Source of the DNA: Arthrobacter sp. 260
Lineage (GTDB): Bacteria; Actinomycetota; Actinomycetes; Actinomycetales; Micrococcaceae
Assembly: GCF_013116745.1 (NCBI RefSeq)
Contig: NZ_JABFOE010000009.1
Location: forward strand, 1 to 64,000
DNA length: 64,000 bases
Direction: 5' to 3'
The notes beneath the pieces are model-generated. The model made no database searches. It was not told the origin of the DNA and saw only the letters and a list, made by a program, of their open reading frames with translations. Made by a program: the position numbers and the translations under genes. Within the stretch, counting starts at the first letter, position 1. The number at the start of each line of letters is the position of its first letter. Positions 39,258 through 48,070 of this stretch are shown here, piece after piece.

Positions 39258-39686
39258 TCAGAAGGTTGCGGTTGGCGGGGTGACAACCCCGGAAATCTGG
39301 TCGAGCGGGATGGATGCGGTCCCAATCGTGACGGTGGGTACCGGGCCGGCGAAGGAGACGGCGCTCGCCATACCGGTGGCCGTCGAACCGGCGTCGTCGG
39401 TGTAGCTGACCTCTTTGCCGAGCAGCGTCGCAGCCGACGTGCGCATCTCCAGGAAAAAGTTCTCCTCGATGGTGCCGGTCATTTCCGTGATTTTCTCCAT
39501 CATGGCCAGCTGGGTGGTCTGGGAGATCATCTGGTTGGTGTCCATGGGTGAGCTGGGGTCCTGGTTCTGGAGCTGGCTGACCAGGAGCGACATGAACACC
39601 TCGCTGTCCATGGCCTGTTTGGGGGCGCGCTGAACCTGATCACCCTGGAAGGAGGGTAGTGCGGCTTCGACCGCTTCAATTGGCAC
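39258..39686 (-). CDS. flgD: flagellar hook capping protein FlgD
   Basis: A 142-residue scaffold for hook assembly. The conserved part EVFMSLLVSQLQNQDPSSPMD ... MISQTTQLAMMEKI spans about 29-68. The C-terminus is short compared with E. coli FlgD (231 residues), lacking most of the Tudor/fibronectin region; short FlgD is usual in Gram-positives. GTG start with AAAGGA upstream. Confidence 0.93.
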   Translation of the reverse strand: MPIEAVEAALPSFQGDQVQRAPKQAMDSEVFMSLLVSQLQNQDPSSPMDTNQMISQTTQLAMMEKITEMTGTIEENFFLEMRTSAATLLGKEVSYTDDAGSTATGMASAVSFAGPVPTVTIGTASIPLDQISGVVTPPTATF

Positions 39687-39751
39687 GGGGTGGGTCCTTT
39701 GGTTGGCTGGGCGGGTACGAGACGGGTCTTGGCGGGTGCGCCAGTCGGTGC

Positions 39752-41149
39752 TTAGGCGAGCAGGTCCAGGGTGGACCGGTTCCAGGAGGTTCCGCCGGGG
39801 AGACCGGACTCCTCAGGTGAGGGGTCGTTTCTGGGAGGGCCTGGCGGGGCAGGAGGCTCCCGGGTGCGGTCCGGTCGGCCGTGGTCCTGTCTGGCTGGCC
39901 CCTGGCCGTCCGCGTCGCTGCGGGCGGAATCCCCGCCTCCGGGCTGGTCCTTGGTGGAGACATCCAGGCTGGCGTGCAGGCCGGGGGCGGCAAGGTCGCG
40001 GCGCAGATCCGGAAGCATCCCGCGGAGTGCTTCCCGTGCGGCTTCGGTGGGAGCGAACAGCTCGACGCGCATGCCCTCCGCGGTCACCAGGGCCCGGACG
40101 GTCACCGGACCGAACTCATCGGGTGCCACCCGTACGGTGATCAGATGTTCCCCCTTCGAGGCGCTGGCCAGGCTGAACACTGGCTTGTACAGCTGGGTGG
40201 CCAGCGGGACCGGAGGCGCGGGTGGGGCGGGTGGCGCTGACACTGCAGTCTGGGCCGCTGCGGACTGCATTGCCAGCGGTTGCGCTGCTGGTGCGACCGG
40301 TTGCAGCGTGCCGGCGGCCGACGGCTCGGCGGCCGGGATAGCCGAACGCGGTGATCCAGCACCTGGGACAGCCAGCGCGGGTGGCATCCCCTGCGGACCA
40401 GCACCCGGCGCACCCTGCGGGGCACCCGGTACTGGGACGGCCTGTGCTGCACCAGCCGGTGAAGCGGCGGTCAGGGGAGCAGTGCCCAGTGGGGGCTGGG
40501 TCGGTGTGGTCTGGGCGGACCCGGGCACAGCGGACGCGGCCGGAGCGGACGCGGCCGTAGCGGACCCGGGCACAGCGGACTGGACCGTAGACCCGGCCAC
40601 TGGCGTGGCAGCCGTGGCGGACCCTGACGAAGTGACGGCTGGCGGCAGGGCGCGCTCCCCACCGGCGGGTGGCACCTCTATCGGCACATGCGCGGCCGAC
40701 TCCTCAACCCGCGCACCCTGAGCTGCCCGGCTCAGGAAGGTGGCACGGTTCTCCGGCAGACCCAGGGCGAGCGCGGATCCCGAAGGGATGGTGCCGGCTT
40801 CCGCCTGGTTCGCAGGGTCAGCCCCGTCCAGAGTGCCTCTCGCACCGGTGACGGACAGGCCGATAGGTGTGGCGGCAAGCGATGAACCAGGGACCGCACC
40901 CTGCACGACCCCAAAAGCCGCCAGCGCGGTCTCTCCCGCGGCGGTTGCGGTCGCCGCCGGGTCGACCGGCAGAGCCGGGCCGGGGGTGGCCCGCGATCCT
41001 GCACCTGGCCTCACGGCTGGAGGGTCCAGCAGCCCGCGCGCCAGTGTGAGCGCTGGGCCAAAGGCTCCCCCGCCGTCGGACGCTCCCTTCGCCGTCATCG
41101 ACGGCGCACCCTTGGGCGCCGGGGCGCCGACGGCGGCGAGCGAGCTCAT
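39752..41149 (-). CDS. fliK: flagellar hook-length control protein FliK
   Basis: A 465-residue ruler/switch protein. Nearly 300 residues are Ala/Pro/Gly/Ser/Val-rich low-complexity sequence, including in-frame 5-residue repeats near residues 185-210. The C-terminal hook-length domain (about 320-410) has LITVRVAPDEFGPVTVRALV and MRVELFAPTEAAREALRGMLPDLR, the FliK core. A 50-residue charged tail follows. It overlaps the NlpC/P60 gene by one base. Confidence 0.9.
   Translation of the reverse strand: MSSLAAVGAPAPKGAPSMTAKGASDGGGAFGPALTLARGLLDPPAVRPGAGSRATPGPALPVDPAATATAAGETALAAFGVVQGAVPGSSLAATPIGLSVTGARGTLDGADPANQAEAGTIPSGSALALGLPENRATFLSRAAQGARVEESAAHVPIEVPPAGGERALPPAVTSSGSATAATPVAGSTVQSAVPGSATAASAPAASAVPGSAQTTPTQPPLGTAPLTAASPAGAAQAVPVPGAPQGAPGAGPQGMPPALAVPGAGSPRSAIPAAEPSAAGTLQPVAPAAQPLAMQSAAAQTAVSAPPAPPAPPVPLATQLYKPVFSLASASKGEHLITVRVAPDEFGPVTVRALVTAEGMRVELFAPTEAAREALRGMLPDLRRDLAAPGLHASLDVSTKDQPGGGDSARSDADGQGPARQDHGRPDRTREPPAPPGPPRNDPSPEESGLPGGTSWNRSTLDLLA
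40515..40589 (-). repeat. 15-bp minisatellite in fliK
   Basis: Five contiguous 15-bp units starting GCGGAC (units at 40515, 40530, 40545, 40560 and 40575) encode 5-residue repeats such as SAVPG and SATAA in FliK. Units 1 and 4 are identical and units 2 and 3 differ at one base. A multiple-of-three unit keeps the frame if copies are gained or lost. Confidence 0.8.
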
Positions 41150-41895
41150 CAGGGCCGTCCCGACACGAAGGCAGCCTGTGCTGCAGCGACCAGATCCGCG
41201 AGCGCGGCGCCGTTGGCGGCAGCACCCTCAGTCAGGGCTGACATTTCGGATGCTTCGGAGTCAGTGGGCACGATCCGGCGGATGGAGTCCAGGTTGCCAT
41301 CGTTCTCCCAGGCGTCACGGACCGCGATGTTCTGGCCGGGCTGCGGCGCGTCGATGACCTTGTTATTTCCGAGGTAGATGGACACATGTCCCCCGTCCAG
41401 GCTGAACAGCAGGTCACCCGGCTGGGCCTCCGCGAGGGATGACACCTCGGTGCCCATTTTCATCTGGTCCCAGGTCACGCGGGGCAGTTCGATGCCAAGG
41501 TCCCGGTACACCCGCTGGGTGAAGCCCGAGCAGTCCATTCCGACGGCGGGATCGGTACCGCCCCAGACGTAGGGCACGCCCACGTACCGGTTGGCTGCGG
41601 CGACGACGTCGGAGCTGGTAGCTTCTCCGGTGGCCATCGGCTGGGCGGGTGCGACCGCCGCGGTGCTGACTGTGGCGGGGACGGAGGCGGCAGGTGGCGT
41701 ACCGGCCGCCGCAGCCGCCAGGGCGTCCGCGAACGCACGGGTGGGCCCCTCCGACCCGGTGGATGCCGACGAGGACGACGACGTCGACGTGGTCGCGGGC
41801 GCCGGGGTGGTAGCGGCAGCCGCGACAGGCGTGGAAAGCCGGGTCAGGGTGGACTGGATCTGCTGGATCCGGCCCACAGTGTCAACGATTGTCAT
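41149..41895 (-). CDS. NlpC/P60 peptidoglycan hydrolase of the flagellar operon
   Basis: A 248-residue protein. A flagellar-type N-terminus (residues 1-22) and a Ser/Thr/Ala/Pro linker lead to an NlpC/P60 domain (about 90-200), with nucleophile Cys122 in VGMDCSGFTQ and His170 in DGGHVSIYLG. YVGVPYVWGG is the family signature. It has no signal peptide, so export through the flagellar apparatus itself is likely. Its probable job is opening peptidoglycan for the rod, the role of the FlgJ muramidase in Salmonella, which is not seen here. Confidence 0.85.
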   Translation of the reverse strand: MTIVDTVGRIQQIQSTLTRLSTPVAAAATTPAPATTSTSSSSSASTGSEGPTRAFADALAAAAAGTPPAASVPATVSTAAVAPAQPMATGEATSSDVVAAANRYVGVPYVWGGTDPAVGMDCSGFTQRVYRDLGIELPRVTWDQMKMGTEVSSLAEAQPGDLLFSLDGGHVSIYLGNNKVIDAPQPGQNIAVRDAWENDGNLDSIRRIVPTDSEASEMSALTEGAAANGAALADLVAAAQAAFVSGRP

Positions 41896-42323
41896 CTCTG
41901 ATTCCCCCTCAGGTGCCGGGCATTGGCAGCAATTTCATCGAGCACCAGTTGCTCGGCCGACAAATCCTCCGCCTGCACCGCGGCGACGTGCTTTTCCTCG
42001 AGTTTCTCCAGGCTGATGGTCCGTGCCCGCGCAGCACCGAAGTTCGCCTGCGCGCGTTCCAGGTCCATCCGGCTCCGGGTTTCGAGTGCTTCGAGCTCGC
42101 GCAGCATGCTGCGCGAGGAAGCGCGGGCGGCCGCGACAGCGGCGAGCGCCTGCGCGGAGTCGACGCGGCTGCCCGACCGGTCGAGGGAGGTCAGCGCTGT
42201 CCCCCGGTCCTGGGCCCGTGCGCGCACTGCAGCGTTCGCCGCAGCGAGCTGACCTTTCGCCTGGTCCTGGTGGATCTGGCGGAGCCGGAGCAGACCAGCG
42301 AGCGGGAAGGTCCGGGCCATCAT
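41892..42323 (-). CDS. fliJ: flagellar export protein FliJ
   Basis: A 143-residue, almost entirely helical coiled-coil protein that acts as chaperone-escort and central stalk of the FliI ATPase ring. FPLAGLLRLRQIHQDQAKGQLA near the N-terminus fits FliJ. Two adjacent ATG codons (42323 and 42320) are both possible starts; the first overlaps the fliI stop. Identity rests on position, length and coiled-coil character. Confidence 0.82.
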   Translation of the reverse strand: MMARTFPLAGLLRLRQIHQDQAKGQLAAANAAVRARAQDRGTALTSLDRSGSRVDSAQALAAVAAARASSRSMLRELEALETRSRMDLERAQANFGAARARTISLEKLEEKHVAAVQAEDLSAEQLVLDEIAANARHLRGNQR

Positions 42324-43645
42324 GGCGCCCCGAGCAATCTGACCAGCTTCTCGAGCTGCGCCCAGGTCTGCTCAATGGGGGTCTGCTGGCTCATGGACTG
42401 CTGCAGAAAGGTGTTGACGGCGGTTTCGTGCTGGATGGCCGCGTCGACCAGCGGGTTGGAACCGGGCTGATAGGCGCCCACGTCCAGCAGGTCCTGGACC
42501 GCCCGGCGTGCCGAGAGGACCTTCCGCAGAAACGCTGCTGCCCTGCTGTGCTCGGCGGTGTTGACTCGCGAAGCAACCCGGGAGATGGACGCCAGCGCAT
42601 CCACTGACGGGAAATGGCCGGCGACAGCGAGCTTCCGGTCCAGGACAACGTGACCGTCCAGGAAGGACCGGGCCGAATCGGCGATCGGTTCGTTGTGGTC
42701 GTCCCCGTCCACCAGCACTGTGTACATGCCGGTCACCGACCCGCGCTCGCCGGTGCCGGCGCGTTCCAGGAGTTGGGCGAGCAGGGAGAAGGTCGACGGC
42801 GGGTACCCACGGGTGGCGGGGGGCTCCCCGACCGACAGGCCGATCTCCCGCTGCGCCATCGCGACGCGGGTGAGGGAGTCCATCATCAGCATCACGTCGG
42901 TCCCCTCGTCCCGGAACGCCTCGGCGATGCGGGTGGCGACGAAGGCAGCGCGCAGCCGCATCAGCGCGGGTTCGTCGGAGGTGGACACCACCACAATTGA
43001 CCGTTTCAGGCCCTCGGGTCCGAGATCGTCCTCCAGGAACTCCCTGACCTCGCGACCACGCTCGCCGACGAGAGCGATTACCGAGACGGCAGCGTCAGTT
43101 CCCCGGGCGATCATCGAGAGCAGCGAGGACTTTCCGACGCCGCTGCCAGCGAACAGGCCCATGCGTTGGCCTTTGCCAACCGTGGTCAGGCTGTCCATCA
43201 CCCGGACGCCCAACTGCAGGGGCTCAGTGATCCGGGTGCGGCTCATCGACGGAGGCGTCGGATGGTCCAGGGGGACCATCCGGGCGGACTGCAGTGGACC
43301 CAGGTTGTCGATGGGCCGGCCCAGACCGTCGAGGACCCGTCCCAGGAGCCCGGCGCCGGTGGGTACCAGGAGTGGTTTCCCGGCGGAACTGACGGGGGTT
43401 CCAGCGTTGACCCCGACCAGCCGGCCCAGCGGCATGCAGTGCACGGAGGAACGGGAGGCTGCCACCACTTCGGCGTCGACCCCCGGGTTTTCACCAATGG
43501 TGACAAGGTCGCCGATCCCGCAGTCCAGACCCGCGACTTCGACGCCGAGACCCACCACCGAGGAGACCATCCCCAGCCGGACCGGGGCGGCCGCCGACAC
43601 GGCGGCCCTGAGGCGATCGGCAGGCTGGGTGAGGACGGCGTTCAC
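42320..43645 (-). CDS. fliI: flagellum-specific ATPase FliI
   Basis: A 441-residue F1-beta-like export ATPase. The Walker A loop is AGSGVGKSSL with Lys172; VALVGERGREVREF and Walker B MLMMDSLTRVAMAQREIGL follow, then EPPATRGYPPSTF. The N-terminal beta barrel spans about 20-100. It is translationally coupled to fliH upstream and fliJ downstream. Confidence 0.97.
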   Translation of the reverse strand: MNAVLTQPADRLRAAVSAAAPVRLGMVSSVVGLGVEVAGLDCGIGDLVTIGENPGVDAEVVAASRSSVHCMPLGRLVGVNAGTPVSSAGKPLLVPTGAGLLGRVLDGLGRPIDNLGPLQSARMVPLDHPTPPSMSRTRITEPLQLGVRVMDSLTTVGKGQRMGLFAGSGVGKSSLLSMIARGTDAAVSVIALVGERGREVREFLEDDLGPEGLKRSIVVVSTSDEPALMRLRAAFVATRIAEAFRDEGTDVMLMMDSLTRVAMAQREIGLSVGEPPATRGYPPSTFSLLAQLLERAGTGERGSVTGMYTVLVDGDDHNEPIADSARSFLDGHVVLDRKLAVAGHFPSVDALASISRVASRVNTAEHSRAAAFLRKVLSARRAVQDLLDVGAYQPGSNPLVDAAIQHETAVNTFLQQSMSQQTPIEQTWAQLEKLVRLLGAP

Positions 43646-44241
43646 GCGGGGTCCTGCAAAGCCTGCCGCGCCCGTGACAGGGCGGATCCGATCCGGGCGT
43701 CGAGGTAGCCGTCGGCCAGATCGACCATCGCGTCACCGTTCGCCAGCGTCGGGTCTGCCACCAGGGTGACACCGGCGGACGTACGGGTCTGCTCGTCGAG
43801 GCTGGACCAGTCGGCGGTTGACAGCCGCACGCGCTGAACGTCGTCGGGGTCCACGTCCCGCAGTGCCCGCCCCAATGCGAGCCGCGCGGGATCCTCGGAG
43901 CGCAGCTGTGCGCCAATGATCGCCTCGGCAAGGTCCAGCGCGGCCGCGTGCACCAACTGCTGGGAGGCGCCGTCGATCATCGCCACCCTCGCGGTAAAGG
44001 CCCGCGCGGCAGCTTCCAGGCTTCGCACCGCCTGATCGGTGCGGGCCCGCTGATCCTGCTGGAAGGCGGCAAGCTCGGCCTCCTGGGCAGCCGCAACACG
44101 GCTCACCTCGACCGCCGCTGCACGCATTCCCGCCGCATACCCGGCCGCGTGGCCCTGGGCATGGCTGCGGTCCGCGTTGCCATGCGTCGGCAGGGCGAGG
44201 GAGGGGAAGGCATGCGCAAACACGGGTGCGTCAGTAGACAT
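43642..44241 (-). CDS. fliH: flagellar assembly protein FliH
   Basis: A 199-residue regulator of FliI. GHAAGYAAGMRAA (about 30-42) is the FliH GxxxG-type repeat, followed by a long helix and the C-terminal ATPase-binding domain with LDLAEAIIGAQLRSED and DAMVDLADGYLDARIGSAL. ATG 44241 overlaps the fliG stop by 11 bp; a longer frame to 44316 lies within fliG and was rejected. Confidence 0.88.
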   Translation of the reverse strand: MSTDAPVFAHAFPSLALPTHGNADRSHAQGHAAGYAAGMRAAAVEVSRVAAAQEAELAAFQQDQRARTDQAVRSLEAAARAFTARVAMIDGASQQLVHAAALDLAEAIIGAQLRSEDPARLALGRALRDVDPDDVQRVRLSTADWSSLDEQTRTSAGVTLVADPTLANGDAMVDLADGYLDARIGSALSRARQALQDPA

Positions 44242-45271
44242 ACTCGTCCTCGTCGCGCTGGATGGTGATGGTTCCCTGCGCCTCCAGGTCGCGAATGGCC
44301 CGGACCACCAGGGCACGCGCCTCCTCGACCAGTGAAATGCGCACCGGTCCTGCCGCCTTGATTTCGTCGTCCAGGATCTCGCGGTTGCGTTCGGACACGT
44401 TGCTGCGGATCATGTCGATGACCTGGGTGGAGGCACCCTTCATGGCGCAGGCAAGGACCGCCGAATCAAGGCCGCGCAGCACCTGTTGCACATCCTTGCG
44501 GTCGAGGTTAACGATGTCCGCGAAGGTGAGCATCCGTGCGCGCACCTCATCGGCCAGTTCCGGGTCCCGGTCGTCGAGTCCGGCGAGGAGGGCGCGTTCA
44601 GTGGAGACGTCGGCGCGGTTGATGATGTCGACGAGGGGCTGGATCCCGCCGATTACAGCAATGGTCTGGTGGGGGGTGCCGATCGCGCCGGAGCGAACCT
44701 TAAGGGTTTCGGCGACGACTCCCACGGCCTCGGGGGTGGCAGTTCCCATGGTGGCGATGCACTGAGCGACGTCGGTCCGCAACGGATCGTCGAGGACCGA
44801 CACCACCGCCGAGGCGTGCTCCGGGCGCAGGTGCGCCAGGACCAGCGCCACCGTCTGCGGAAGTTCGCCGTCGAGCAGGGTCTGGATCTGCCGGGGATCA
44901 ACCGTGTCCAGGAACTCGAAGGCTTTGCCGGCCATGGAGGAGGCCAGGCGATCCATCACGCCGGCTGCCCGATCGGCCCCGAAGGAAGCCTCGAGCAGGC
45001 CAGCGGCGACGTCGCGGCCACCGCGCGGCCGGCGTCGCCCGCTGCTGCTGAGTTCGTGGAATTCCGACAGCGCCTCATCGGCCATCGATGCATCGACCCG
45101 GCGCAGCCGGACAATCTCGGAGACGATCTCCTCGGCTTCGCTGTCCGAGAACTGGCGGAGCACTATCGCAGCGTGATCGGGATCGAGCTGCATCAGCACC
45201 ATCGCGGCCTTCTGCGTTCCGGTCAGCGTCTCGGCCGTGGGGTGGGCGGGGGTGGCGACGAGCTCGCTCAT
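44231..45271 (-). CDS. fliG: flagellar motor switch protein FliG
   Basis: A 346-residue rotor protein. The N-terminal FliF-binding domain (GTQKAAMVLMQLDPDHAAIVL), the middle armadillo domain with LAHLRPEHASAVVSVL (EHPQ region), and the C-terminal torque domain are present. In the last, charged residues of FADIVNLDRKDVQQVLRGLDS contact MotA, and the end DEDEYVY is typical. It overlaps fliF by four bases. Confidence 0.96.
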   Translation of the reverse strand: MSELVATPAHPTAETLTGTQKAAMVLMQLDPDHAAIVLRQFSDSEAEEIVSEIVRLRRVDASMADEALSEFHELSSSGRRRPRGGRDVAAGLLEASFGADRAAGVMDRLASSMAGKAFEFLDTVDPRQIQTLLDGELPQTVALVLAHLRPEHASAVVSVLDDPLRTDVAQCIATMGTATPEAVGVVAETLKVRSGAIGTPHQTIAVIGGIQPLVDIINRADVSTERALLAGLDDRDPELADEVRARMLTFADIVNLDRKDVQQVLRGLDSAVLACAMKGASTQVIDMIRSNVSERNREILDDEIKAAGPVRISLVEEARALVVRAIRDLEAQGTITIQRDEDEYVY

Positions 45272-46884
45272 ACCGGCTGCCTGTCATCCATGAGGCTCCG
45301 CAGGTAGTCGGCGGTCTTCGCCGGGTCCCTGACGGCCATGGCCTCGATGTCGGCCCGCTTCCGGCTCATCGCGTCTTCGTGACCCAACTCGGCGATGGCG
45401 CTCAGGTCAATCGAGGTGGTATCGGGGGCCGGTTCGACCATCCGGGTGGGGCCCAGATCACCGATCGCCGGGCCACCGATGACCGGAATGACCTCCTGGA
45501 GCTCACCCAGGTCAACGGGTTCGCGCCGCTGCCGGCGGGACTTCCGTGCGTACACCACGAGGGCGATGATGATGGCCAGCAGCACCAGGGCGGCGATCAC
45601 GCCGACCTGCATCATCAACTGGGCCCGTGCCTCAGCAGCCGCGGCCTCATCGGCGGCGGCGAGCGCCTCGGCGGCCTCCGCTGCACCGGCGTTGTTGAAC
45701 GGGAGCACTTCGACGGTAACCAAGTCGCCACGGTCCTCATTGATCCCGGCCGCGGCGGTAACCAGGCCGGTCAGACCGGCCAGGTCGAGAGCGCCGGCGG
45801 CTTCCTCGTCGAGGGCCACTGAAACGGTTTGACGGTTGATGGCGCCCGCGGGAATGGTGGTGGATTCGGTGATCTTGTTGACCGCGTTGTTGCGGGTGCT
45901 GGTCTCCGAGTTGAAGTTGCCTTCGCCCCCGGTGTCGTCGGGACCGGCAATGTTGTCCGGCCCGAGCACTCCTGCAGCGGCTCCCCCAGCTCCCTCGTAC
46001 TCTTCGGTGGTGGTGGATTCGTTGAGGGCCGGGTCGCCGTCGGGTGTGGTGAAGGATTCCTCCACCCGTTCAGCGAACTCGGTGTTCATGTCGGCCGCGA
46101 CCACTACCGACGCGTTGCCCGGCCCGACTACCCGGTCGAGCATGCTCTGCACCGAGGCGCGCACTGTCTCCTCGTAGTCGGAGGACTGCTGGTTGACGCT
46201 GCCGGTGGCACCGACGCCCACGGCGGAGAGCACGTTGCCGTCGGCGTCGATCACTGCCACGTTCTCGGGAACCATTCCGTCGATGGAGGCCGAGGTGAGG
46301 TGGGCAACCGCCTGGACCTGCTCGGAGGAGAGCGTCACTCCACTGTCCGTTTCGATGAACACGGAAGCGGTGGGGGTGCCTGCCTCGGAGACGAAAACCG
46401 ATTCTTCGGGGATGGCCAGCCGGACCGAGGCGTTCTTCACGCCGCTCAGCGCGGAGACGGTCGCCGCGAGCTCGCCCTCAAGGGCACGCTTGTAGGTCAC
46501 CGACTCCTGGAATTCGGAGGAGGTGACTCCCATGTCGTCGAGGAGTGAATAGCCGGCGGTGGACGACGACGGCAGCCCGGCCGCTGCAGCCTTCAGCCGC
46601 TGGTCGTAGACGCTCTCCTCAGGCACCAGGATGGTGCCGCCGCCCCCGGAGATCTCGTAGGGGATGTTGTCGGTGCGCAGCTGCTCGACAATGATCGAGG
46701 CGTCCTCGCCGTTCAGACCGGAGAAGAGTGGCGTGTAGCTGGGCTTCATGGACCATGTGACGAGGGCGGCAACGCCGAGGGCGAGGACCGCCACACCAAT
46801 GATCGCGATGGTGCGCTGGGCGATGGTGAACGCTTTCACCGCATCGCCCAGGCGGGTCATGACTGAACTGAATGACTGGGGCAT
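45268..46884 (-). CDS. fliF: flagellar MS-ring protein FliF
   Basis: A 538-residue MS-ring protein with two membrane segments (about 24-46 and 433-455). The periplasmic ring-building motifs LFSGLNGEDASIIVEQLRTD and SVTYKRALEGELAATVSAL, and NASVRLAIPEESVF, match the YscJ/FliF family. The C-terminal cytoplasmic helix that binds FliG (RKRADIEAMAVRDPAKTADYLRSLM region) is intact. It follows fliE with a 1-nt overlap. Confidence 0.96.
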   Translation of the reverse strand: MPQSFSSVMTRLGDAVKAFTIAQRTIAIIGVAVLALGVAALVTWSMKPSYTPLFSGLNGEDASIIVEQLRTDNIPYEISGGGGTILVPEESVYDQRLKAAAAGLPSSSTAGYSLLDDMGVTSSEFQESVTYKRALEGELAATVSALSGVKNASVRLAIPEESVFVSEAGTPTASVFIETDSGVTLSSEQVQAVAHLTSASIDGMVPENVAVIDADGNVLSAVGVGATGSVNQQSSDYEETVRASVQSMLDRVVGPGNASVVVAADMNTEFAERVEESFTTPDGDPALNESTTTEEYEGAGGAAAGVLGPDNIAGPDDTGGEGNFNSETSTRNNAVNKITESTTIPAGAINRQTVSVALDEEAAGALDLAGLTGLVTAAAGINEDRGDLVTVEVLPFNNAGAAEAAEALAAADEAAAAEARAQLMMQVGVIAALVLLAIIIALVVYARKSRRQRREPVDLGELQEVIPVIGGPAIGDLGPTRMVEPAPDTTSIDLSAIAELGHEDAMSRKRADIEAMAVRDPAKTADYLRSLMDDRQPV

Positions 46885-47198
46885 CAGGCCTGCATCCTCA
46901 TGATCTCGTTGAAGGCGTCGACGCCCTTGTTGCGGACCGCGGCGACAAGTTCAAGCGTCACCTGGGCGCGGGTGGACGCGAGGGTGGCGTTGTGGATGTC
47001 ACTCAGGTCTCCGGTGACCGCCTGGACGGCCAGCGCGCTCGACGTCGACTGGAGGGACTGGAGGTTCTCCACCGCACCGGTGAGGGCGGTGGTGAATCCG
47101 GCACCCTGGTCCGAGGCGACCGCCTGGGTCTGGGGCAGGTATCCGGTGCCGGTGACCTGTTGGACGGAGCCCACTGAGGGAAGGGCGGAAATGGGCAT
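46884..47198 (-). CDS. fliE: flagellar hook-basal body protein FliE
   Basis: A 104-residue rod adaptor between the MS ring and FlgB. FTTALTGAVENLQSLQ, the stretch DLSDIHNATLASTRAQVTLE and the end VRNKGVDAFNEIMRMQ are the FliE signature. The first 30 residues are variable. It lies between flgC and fliF with 1-nt overlaps on both sides. Confidence 0.95.
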   Translation of the reverse strand: MPISALPSVGSVQQVTGTGYLPQTQAVASDQGAGFTTALTGAVENLQSLQSTSSALAVQAVTGDLSDIHNATLASTRAQVTLELVAAVRNKGVDAFNEIMRMQA

Positions 47199-47590
47199 CA
47201 GGAGCGTCCGATCTGGAGTGCAGCTTCGTAGGTAGCCTTGGCGCGGTCGACGACGGCGGCATTCGCCTGGTAGCCGCGCTGGGCGAGGATGAGGTGGCCC
47301 ATCTGGGCCCCCATGTCGATGTCCGGATACCTGACGTTGCCGTCGGCATCGGCCAGGGGGTGGTTCGGTTCGTGGACCACACGGCCTTCGGCATCACCGA
47401 ACTGGGCTCCCGCCACGTACACGCCGCTGACGCCCTGGCCTTCCTGGGCGGTGACGTAGCGCTGCTGGAAGGCGGCGCCGTCGGTGGACGTGACGGTGTT
47501 GGCGTTGGCCATGTTGTCGGCAACGGTATCCAGCCATTTGCGGTGCACGGTGAGACCCGTACCGGCGATCCCGATGGCGTCGAAGGTCAT
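47198..47590 (-). CDS. flgC: flagellar basal-body rod protein FlgC
   Basis: A 130-residue proximal rod protein. The N-terminal rod motif GTGLTVHRKWLDTVADNMANANTV and the C-terminal YPDIDMGAQMGHLILAQRGYQANAAVVDRAK region are intact, and PNHPLADADGNVRYPD is typical of FlgC. It has 1-nt overlaps with flgB and fliE. Confidence 0.96.
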   Translation of the reverse strand: MTFDAIGIAGTGLTVHRKWLDTVADNMANANTVTSTDGAAFQQRYVTAQEGQGVSGVYVAGAQFGDAEGRVVHEPNHPLADADGNVRYPDIDMGAQMGHLILAQRGYQANAAVVDRAKATYEAALQIGRS

Positions 47591-47931
47591 CAGTTGCTCC
47601 TCATCGCGGTACGCACACTGGTGAACTGGCCCTCGACGGCGCGGGCAGCGAACTGGTACCGGAGCACGGTGTCAATGTTGGACAGCGTTTCGGTATCCAG
47701 GTTGACGTTGCTGCCGTTGAGACGGGTGGGTTCAAGGGACCGGTCGGTGGAGCTGACCACGCGGCCGTCACCGTTCGCCACCGATCGCTTCAACGCGTCT
47801 TCGAAGCTCACCCGCTGGGCATGGTAGCCGGGGGTGTTGACGTTGGCGATGTTGTTGGCGGTCACGCGCTGTCGCAGGGACAGCCCGTCCAAAGCGCTGC
47901 CCAGTGCAACCGAGGTCACGGAATCGAACAC
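47590..47931 (-). CDS. flgB: flagellar basal-body rod protein FlgB
   Basis: A 113-residue proximal rod protein, first gene of the long flagellar operon. LSLRQRVTANNIANVNTPGY (about 18-37) is the rod motif; the C-terminal helix is YQFAARAVEGQFTSVRTAM. I chose GTG 47931 (VFDSVTSVAL) because AAGAGGG lies 9 nt upstream and the family begins here; ATG 47949 has no ribosome binding site. A sigma-28-like promoter lies at 48013-48040. Confidence 0.92.
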   Translation of the reverse strand: MFDSVTSVALGSALDGLSLRQRVTANNIANVNTPGYHAQRVSFEDALKRSVANGDGRVVSSTDRSLEPTRLNGSNVNLDTETLSNIDTVLRYQFAARAVEGQFTSVRTAMRSN

Positions 47932-48012
47932 GGCGGAAACCCTCTTCATCAAGATGAGGCGAATGCGGCCGGTCCATGGCCTGGTGGGTGAGCGATCCAT
48001 GCTCATTTGCCA

Positions 48013-48040
48013 CTATCGGCAGGACGAATCCAGTTGGTTA
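48013..48040 (-). promoter_or_regulatory. sigma-28 (FliA-type) promoter of the flgB operon
   Basis: On the minus strand TAAC (48040-48037), a 16-nt spacer and GCCGATAG (48020-48013). The known sigma-28 consensus is TAAA-N15-GCCGATAA, so the -10 matches at seven of eight positions. It lies about 80 bp before the flgB start. Confidence 0.8.
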
Positions 48041-48070
48041 GGGGAACGGGAGGTTAAAGTTTTTGGCCGG

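Noticed and set aside
39851..39861. 11-bp match (CAGGAGGCTCC) in fliK to the tRNA-Thr 3' end, as a possible attachment site
   Set aside because: Too short, inside a coding gene, and not at the right edge of the block; no copy was seen near 55900.
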